Assembly (NCBI GenBank): GCA_964392615.1
Contig: CAYMRB010000391.1
Coordinates: forward strand, 1-9,754
Origin: CAYMRB01 sp964392615
GTDB taxonomy: Bacteria; Planctomycetota; UBA8108
Direction of reading: 5' to 3'
Length of the DNA stretch: 9,754 nucleotides
Both the position numbers and the translations under genes were made by a program. Of the stretch, positions 6,510-9,754 are shown one piece after another. Below the pieces are notes generated by a model. The model did not search any database. It saw only the letters and a list, made by a program, of their open reading frames with translations, and was not told the origin of the DNA. Every line of letters starts with the position of its first letter. Within the stretch, counting starts at the first letter, position 1.

Positions 6510-8072
6510 ATGTCACCCACTCTCTCCCCGCTCGACTGGATCGTCGTCGTCGGCTATCTCCTCGCCGTCGGAGCGGTCGGCGTGCTCGTCGGCCGCGGGC
6601 AGCGTTCGACGCGCGACTATTTCCTCGGTGGCCGCGGCTTGCCGTGGTGGGCGGCGACGCTATCGATCCTCGCGACCGAGACCAGCGCCGTCACGTTCAT
6701 CGGGCTGCCCGCTGCCGGCTACCTCGGCGATTGGTCGGCGCTGCAGCTCGTCTTCGGATTCATCCTCGGACGCGTGTTCCTGGCGCTCGTGTTCGTGCGT
6801 GTGTTCTACCGCGGCGATCACGTCACGGTGTACGGCTTCCTCGCCGACCGCTACGGCCACACGACGCGCACCGCGGCCGCGCTGCTCTTCCTCGCGGGGC
6901 GCATCGTCGCGAGCGGTGTGCGGCTCTACGCTGGCTGTCTCGCCGTCGCCGTCGCGGTACACATCGTCAACGTGGAATGGATCATCGTCGGGCTCGGCAT
7001 CTTCGGCACGATCTTCACGCTGCTCGGCGGCATCCGCGCAGTCGTGTGGACCGACGTCATCCTCGGCCTGACGCTCGCGGTCGGAGCGGCGCTGTCCGCC
7101 GTGTGGATCCTCGGCGACATCCCGGGCGGCTTGGCGACCATTCTCGACGATCCGTACTTCGCCGAGAAGACGCGCGTGATCTGGCTCGATCGCGGCTGGA
7201 ACAACGCCGGCAGCTTCGCCGTCGGCGTCATCGGTGGCTTCGTGCTGACGCTGGCGACTCACGGCACCGACCAGGACATCGCACAACGCATGCTGACGTG
7301 TCGCAACTCGCGCGCCGGAAGCCTGTCCGTGCTCGGCAGCGCCGTCCTGATCCTGCCGGTGTTCACCGTGTTCCTGGCGATCGGCACGCTGCTCTTCTTC
7401 TGGTTCAAGTACGGCTCGCCCGGCTGGGCGCCGCCGGAGGATGCCAACGAACTGTTTCCGCTCTTCATCGTCCGCGGCCTCCCCGTCGGCCTCGCCGGCA
7501 TGGTGCTCGCGGGGCTGCTCGCGGCCGCGCTGTCGAGCCTGACCTCGGTGCTCAACGCGCTGTCCGCGACGACGGTCGGCGACTTCTACCGACCGTGGGC
7601 CGAGCGCTGCGCTGCGCGCACGGGGGGAGGCGAGCGCGAAGAGCGCCACTTCGTCCGCGCATCGCGCCTTCTGACCGCGTGCTGGGGCGTCGTGCTCATC
7701 TTGCTCGCGCTCGGCTTCGTCGGCAGCAAGGACAATATCTTCAATATGGCGCTGAAGGTGCTCAACTACTTCTACGGCGGGCTCCTCGGCGCGTTCCTCC
7801 TCGGCATGCTGACGCGGCGCGGCAGCAACCGCAGCCTGCTGACGGGAATGCTCGCGAGCGTGCCGGTCGTTCTCCTTCTTCAGCTGCGCCAGTTCGTCGA
7901 CACACCGATCAACGCGCCGGGCGCGCTGCAGGACTGGCTGACGAGCCTGGCGCCGGAGACGACCGCCGCGATTCAATCGTGTGTGCCCGACGTCGCGTGG
8001 CCGTGGTGGATCCTGATCAGCACGACGATCACGATGGCGATCGGCGCGTTGGGACGAAGAGATCCGGCATGA
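6510..8072 (+). CDS. Sodium:solute symporter (SSS family)
   Basis: A 520-residue inner-membrane transporter that would couple sodium entry to uptake of a small solute, commonly a sugar, sialic acid, amino acid or carboxylate. Seen: roughly 12-13 hydrophobic segments; the family N-terminal signature DYFLGGRGLPWWAATLSI (36-53) running into ATETSAVTFIGLPA; GTDQDIAQRMLTC (252-264), the usual loop after the fifth or sixth helix; and AALSSLTSVLNALS (339-352), the helix whose small and hydroxyl residues make the Na2 site in vSGLT. YGGLLGAFLLGMLTRRG (422-438) is also typical. The length is normal. ATG 6510 has no Shine-Dalgarno, and a -10 box ends 8 bases before it, so the mRNA is probably leaderless. 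The stop overlaps the start of a GH97-like ORF by ATGA, hinting at carbohydrate uptake. Substrate unknown. Confidence 0.92.
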   Translation: MSPTLSPLDWIVVVGYLLAVGAVGVLVGRGQRSTRDYFLGGRGLPWWAATLSILATETSAVTFIGLPAAGYLGDWSALQLVFGFILGRVFLALVFVRVFYRGDHVTVYGFLADRYGHTTRTAAALLFLAGRIVASGVRLYAGCLAVAVAVHIVNVEWIIVGLGIFGTIFTLLGGIRAVVWTDVILGLTLAVGAALSAVWILGDIPGGLATILDDPYFAEKTRVIWLDRGWNNAGSFAVGVIGGFVLTLATHGTDQDIAQRMLTCRNSRAGSLSVLGSAVLILPVFTVFLAIGTLLFFWFKYGSPGWAPPEDANELFPLFIVRGLPVGLAGMVLAGLLAAALSSLTSVLNALSATTVGDFYRPWAERCAARTGGGEREERHFVRASRLLTACWGVVLILLALGFVGSKDNIFNMALKVLNYFYGGLLGAFLLGMLTRRGSNRSLLTGMLASVPVVLLLQLRQFVDTPINAPGALQDWLTSLAPETTAAIQSCVPDVAWPWWILISTTITMAIGALGRRDPA

Positions 8073-8275
8073 CCACGAAGCCGCGAGACCCGAACGTGCC
8101 CCTCGACTTCCTCCGTCCGGGAGCGAAGTACGAAGCCCACATCTACCGCGACGACCCATCCGTGTCGACGCGCACGAAGGTGGGCATCGAGCGCCGGGAC
8201 GTCGACTCGATGACCGTGCTCACTGCGCGGCTGAGCGGACGCGGCGGCATGGCGGTCCGCATCGGTGCTCGGTGA
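8069..8275 (+). CDS. Orphan GH97-type C-terminal domain fragment (68 residues)
   Basis: This short ORF starts inside the symporter stop codon (ATGA), so it could be translated by coupling. From about residue 10 it reads VPLDFLRPGAKYEAHIYRDD, then VGIERRDVDSMTVLTARL and GRGGMAVRI. This is the pattern of the last beta-sandwich domain of GH97 alpha-glucosidases and alpha-galactosidases (DFL..G..Y.A.IYRD, then a GGG-A-I/V-R end). The catalytic barrel and N-terminal domain are absent, so it cannot be a glycosidase itself. It is most likely the stub of a GH97 gene deleted right behind the transporter. A small stand-alone carbohydrate-binding domain is possible, though it has no signal peptide. Assignment is from memory of the family and was not searched. 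Confidence 0.6.
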   Translation: MTTKPRDPNVPLDFLRPGAKYEAHIYRDDPSVSTRTKVGIERRDVDSMTVLTARLSGRGGMAVRIGAR

Positions 8276-8291
8276 CGGCGCGCTGCGTCAC
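8272..8291. terminator. Hairpin spanning two convergent stop codons
   Basis: GTGACG (8272-8277) pairs with CGTCAC (8286-8291) around a GC-rich 8-base loop. The plus-strand TGA (8273-8275) and the minus-strand TGA (8290-8288) each lie inside an arm, so the hairpin is symmetric for both genes. It lacks a T-run. A compact bidirectional terminator is plausible, with only 12 bases between the genes. Confidence 0.35.
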
Positions 8292-8767
8292 TTCTCCGGC
8301 CGGTTCACCCAGCCGACCGTGCGGAAGCGCTCGAGGTCGAAGAACTGCCACGCGCTCTTGATGCTGTGGTAGCGGTGCACCTCGTTGGCACTCGTGTCGT
8401 AGTACACGTACATCGGATACGAGTCGACGCCGAGGTGGCCCGCCAGCTTCCCCTGCGGATCGAGCAGCACGGTGAACTCCGCGCGCTGTTTGCGCAGCCA
8501 CATGTCGGCGCGGATGCGATCGGGCTCCGTACAGACCGTGACGAGCTGCACGCCCGAGTCCCGTTTGGTCAACGTGTTCAGCGCCGGCATCGCCTCGATC
8601 GATTCGATCGTGTCGCAGTCCCAGAACGCGATGACGGTCGGCTGGCGATACGCGAAGTGCGGCCACACCCACTGACGCCCGCGTGTGTCATCGAGCGCGA
8701 TGCCCGAACTCTGACAACCGGAAACGACGAGGATCATCAGGGAACAGAGGGCTACGAGACTCTTCAC
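8288..8767 (-). CDS. Thioredoxin-fold lipoprotein without the CxxC pair
   Basis: A 159-residue periplasmic or envelope lipoprotein with a TlpA/AhpC-like thioredoxin fold. Seen: GTG start at 8767 with AGGAGG (8778-8773), 5 bases upstream; signal peptide with lipobox LVVSGC (C18); the core strand PTVIAFW (43-49) followed by EAMPALNTL (58-66), where TlpA-like proteins have a CxxC before E-MPAL; LVTVCTEPD; FTVLLDPQGKLAGHLGVDSYPMYVYYD (given by position 98-124), with the cis-proline at P118. Aligned to FWxxWCxxC, the two catalytic cysteines are T53 and S56; the only nearby cysteine is C51. Disulfide exchange by the usual mechanism is therefore not expected, and a binding or structural role is likelier. 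The gene lies 119 bases downstream of the HAD gene on the same strand, with a hairpin between, so co-transcription is uncertain. Confidence 0.75.
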   Translation of the reverse strand: MKSLVALCSLMILVVSGCQSSGIALDDTRGRQWVWPHFAYRQPTVIAFWDCDTIESIEAMPALNTLTKRDSGVQLVTVCTEPDRIRADMWLRKQRAEFTVLLDPQGKLAGHLGVDSYPMYVYYDTSANEVHRYHSIKSAWQFFDLERFRTVGWVNRPEK

Positions 8768-8842
8768 GACTTCCTCCTGCGCGAAAACGGCCCTTCGATG
8801 GACGGTTACAGGAATGACATCGGCAATCTGCCGTGGATCCTT

Positions 8843-8880
8843 GAGGCCGAAAACGCGCTCGCCGCAGCCTTATCGGCCTC
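8843..8880 (-). terminator. Hairpin just after the HAD gene
   Basis: GAGGCCGA (8843-8850) is the exact reverse complement of TCGGCCTC (8873-8880), with a 22-base loop that can itself pair through its GC-rich ends. Read on the minus strand, it begins 6-7 bases after the HAD stop codon. A TTTT lies in the loop, not after the stem, so this is not a classic Rho-independent terminator. It may attenuate or process the transcript before the thioredoxin-like gene. A second small perfect hairpin, CGGCA-ATC-TGCCG, is at 8821-8833. Confidence 0.35.
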
Positions 8881-8886
8881 GCCACC

Positions 8887-9624
8887 TCAGCTCTCGGCCA
8901 GGAGCTCGACCAGCTCATTGAGCCGGGCGACCCGGAAGTCCGGCAGGTAGTTGCTGTAACGTGCGGCGAGGTCGCGATCGCGCGTGTGCCCGAGCAGATG
9001 GCATGTCTTCATTCCGACGCGGCTCGCTCCGACCATGTCCGCGTCCCATCGATCGCCGACGAAGAGGATCTTCTCCGCCGGAACGCTCAGCGCCTCGAGC
9101 GCGACCTCGAAGGGCAGAGCGTGCGGCTTGACCCGGCCGACCTCGCCGCTGACGACGATCGGCGCGAAGAGCGAATCGATGCCGATCCGCTCGAGCGATC
9201 GACGGATCGCGTCGCCGCACGGATAGTTCGACACGAGCCCCAGCGCGAACCGCTCATGCAGCGCCCGGAGCGCGCGCAGGTCCGCGTCGTCGATGCAGAT
9301 CGAGTCGACGAACGCGTCCTGGAGAATCCTGTCCAGCTCGGCGACGAGCTGAGGGGACAACTCGACCGTATCGCCGTGCACGCTGCGAACGAGCAGCTCC
9401 ATCTGCTCGTGCGGCGTGTGCTCGCGATAGGTCGGCGGATCGCCCGCGTGCGGTCGCCCCGCGACGTGGCGCATGTGGTCCTGCAGCACGGAGAGCTCGA
9501 CGGGCTCGAGGTGGTGCGCCCACGCGCCAGCCAGTCGCTCGAGAATCGAGTCGATCTGCGGTTGGTCGAATTCGATGATCGTGTTGCCGTAGTCGAAAAG
9601 GACGGCCGCGATACCAGTGAGCAT
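8887..9624 (-). CDS. HAD-superfamily hydrolase with a DxGxT motif I
   Basis: A 245-residue cytosolic HAD hydrolase with a helical cap, probably a phosphatase of a small metabolite. Seen: motif I VLFDYGNTI with nucleophile D11; motif II LVSNYP with S132; motif III lysine K166 in GRVKPHALPFEVAL; motif IV FVGDRWDADMVGA with D191 and D196. The cap is about residues 18-110, the C1-type position. The second aspartate of DxDxT, the general acid/base, is G13 here. That position also varies in phosphonatases and 2-haloacid dehalogenases, so the reaction may not be phosphomonoester hydrolysis. ATG 9624 has no Shine-Dalgarno, and a good -10 ends 7 bases upstream, so a leaderless mRNA is likely. Family is firm, substrate unknown. 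Confidence 0.88.
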   Translation of the reverse strand: MLTGIAAVLFDYGNTIIEFDQPQIDSILERLAGAWAHHLEPVELSVLQDHMRHVAGRPHAGDPPTYREHTPHEQMELLVRSVHGDTVELSPQLVAELDRILQDAFVDSICIDDADLRALRALHERFALGLVSNYPCGDAIRRSLERIGIDSLFAPIVVSGEVGRVKPHALPFEVALEALSVPAEKILFVGDRWDADMVGASRVGMKTCHLLGHTRDRDLAARYSNYLPDFRVARLNELVELLAES

Positions 9625-9631
9625 GAGGCTG

Positions 9632-9660
9632 TTTATAGCAGGATTGCGGGGCGGCGTCGA
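9632..9660 (-). promoter_or_regulatory. Promoter of the HAD gene, placed for a leaderless transcript
   Basis: On the minus strand TCGACG (9660-9655, 4 of 6 matches to TTGACA) is followed by exactly 17 bases and TATAAA (9637-9632, 5 of 6 matches). The -10 is preceded by TGC, the extended -10 element TGn. Seven bases then lead to the ATG at 9624, so transcription should begin at or next to the start codon. Confidence 0.55.
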
Positions 9661-9726
9661 TTCCGGGGGAGTCGCGTGCAGGGTACGGACGTCGGGCTGC
9701 GCCCAGATGGCAGCGGCGAATCGAGC

Positions 9727-9754
9727 TCAGCGACCACGACCGCCACGAGGCAGC
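9727..9754 (-). CDS. Possible C-terminal end of a gene entering from the right (RGG-rich tail)
   Basis: One minus-strand frame from the edge reads LPRGGRGR and then TGA (9729-9727). Arg-Gly tails like this end some RNA-binding proteins and DEAD-box helicases. Eight codons are far too few to be sure; the placement, with a small GGGC-loop-GCCC hairpin (9694-9704) and then the HAD promoter downstream, is what a gene end would look like. Another minus frame is also open here, and so is a short plus-strand frame from ATG 9706. Confidence 0.2.

Noticed and set aside
6424..6516. Longer start for the dockerin-type lipoprotein at 6516
   Set aside because: It would add arginine-rich sequence before the signal peptide and overlap the symporter start. 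GTG 6423 has a strong AAGGAG.
6644..8068. Upstream in-frame extension of the GH97-like ORF through the symporter gene
   Set aside because: Translation is arginine-rich shadow sequence of the symporter; GH97-like sequence appears only after the ATG at 8069.
6660..8159. Minus-strand open frame of 499 codons opposite the symporter
   Set aside because: Its translation is a low-complexity string of Arg, Glu, Asp and Ala, typical of the antisense frame of GC-rich genes.
8780..8856. Similar blocks GCGCGAAAACGGCC (near 8780) and GGCCGAAAACGCGC (near 8846)
   Set aside because: They share only the AAAAC core with mirrored GC flanks. They are neither a true direct nor an inverted repeat.
9706..9754. 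Plus-strand ORF from ATG 9706 running off the edge
   Set aside because: Only 16 codons, rich in Arg and Pro, without a clear Shine-Dalgarno.

Overview
The window is GC-rich, densely coded bacterial DNA. It looks like an environmental Gram-negative lineage, possibly Planctomycetota or a neighbouring phylum. That guess rests on a lipoprotein with dockerin-type calcium loops, a second lipoprotein with a signal-peptidase II lipobox, an SSS-family transporter and a Gfo/Idh/MocA oxidoreductase. The taxonomic call is inference only. No tRNA, rRNA, CRISPR array, IS element or phage gene was seen.

Left block (1-4555). A Gfo/Idh/MocA oxidoreductase enters from the left edge on the minus strand; only its N-terminal 137 residues are present. 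About 585 bases without a convincing gene follow. They hold a good minus-strand sigma70-type promoter with a perfect TTGACA, about 265 bases upstream of the oxidoreductase start, and a perfect 9-bp hairpin in the leader it would make. Two plus-strand genes then look like an operon. One is a CooC-type nickel-insertion ATPase with intact P-loop and CxC motifs. The other is a 911-residue NDP-forming acyl-CoA synthetase fused to a GNAT acetyltransferase, the domain order of Pat/PatZ lysine acetyltransferases. No carbon monoxide dehydrogenase or acetyl-CoA synthase gene is in the window.

Middle (4556-8275). The acyl-CoA synthetase gene converges on a minus-strand gene for a lipoprotein with a propeller-like body, one dockerin-like half-repeat near its N terminus and a two-loop dockerin-like domain at its C terminus. 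That gene is divergent, across 86 bases, from an SSS-family sodium:solute symporter. The symporter stop overlaps (ATGA) the start of a 68-codon ORF that resembles only the C-terminal domain of GH97 glycoside hydrolases.

Right block (8276-9754). Two minus-strand genes follow: a HAD-family hydrolase and, downstream of it, a lipoprotein with a thioredoxin-like fold that has lost both CxxC cysteines. The last eight codons of a possible further minus-strand gene may lie at the right edge.

Three proteins keep a fold but lack an expected active-site residue: EKP to EMP in the oxidoreductase, CxxC to TxxS in the thioredoxin-like lipoprotein, and DxDxT to DxGxT in the HAD protein. Two genes (symporter and HAD) have a -10 box 7-8 bases before ATG and no Shine-Dalgarno, so they look leaderless. 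Four others have clear Shine-Dalgarno sequences. I see no defence system or other clearly new multi-gene machine. The most interesting items are the cooC/acyl-CoA synthetase-GNAT pair away from any visible CODH, the orphan GH97 end, and the possible regulatory leader of the oxidoreductase.
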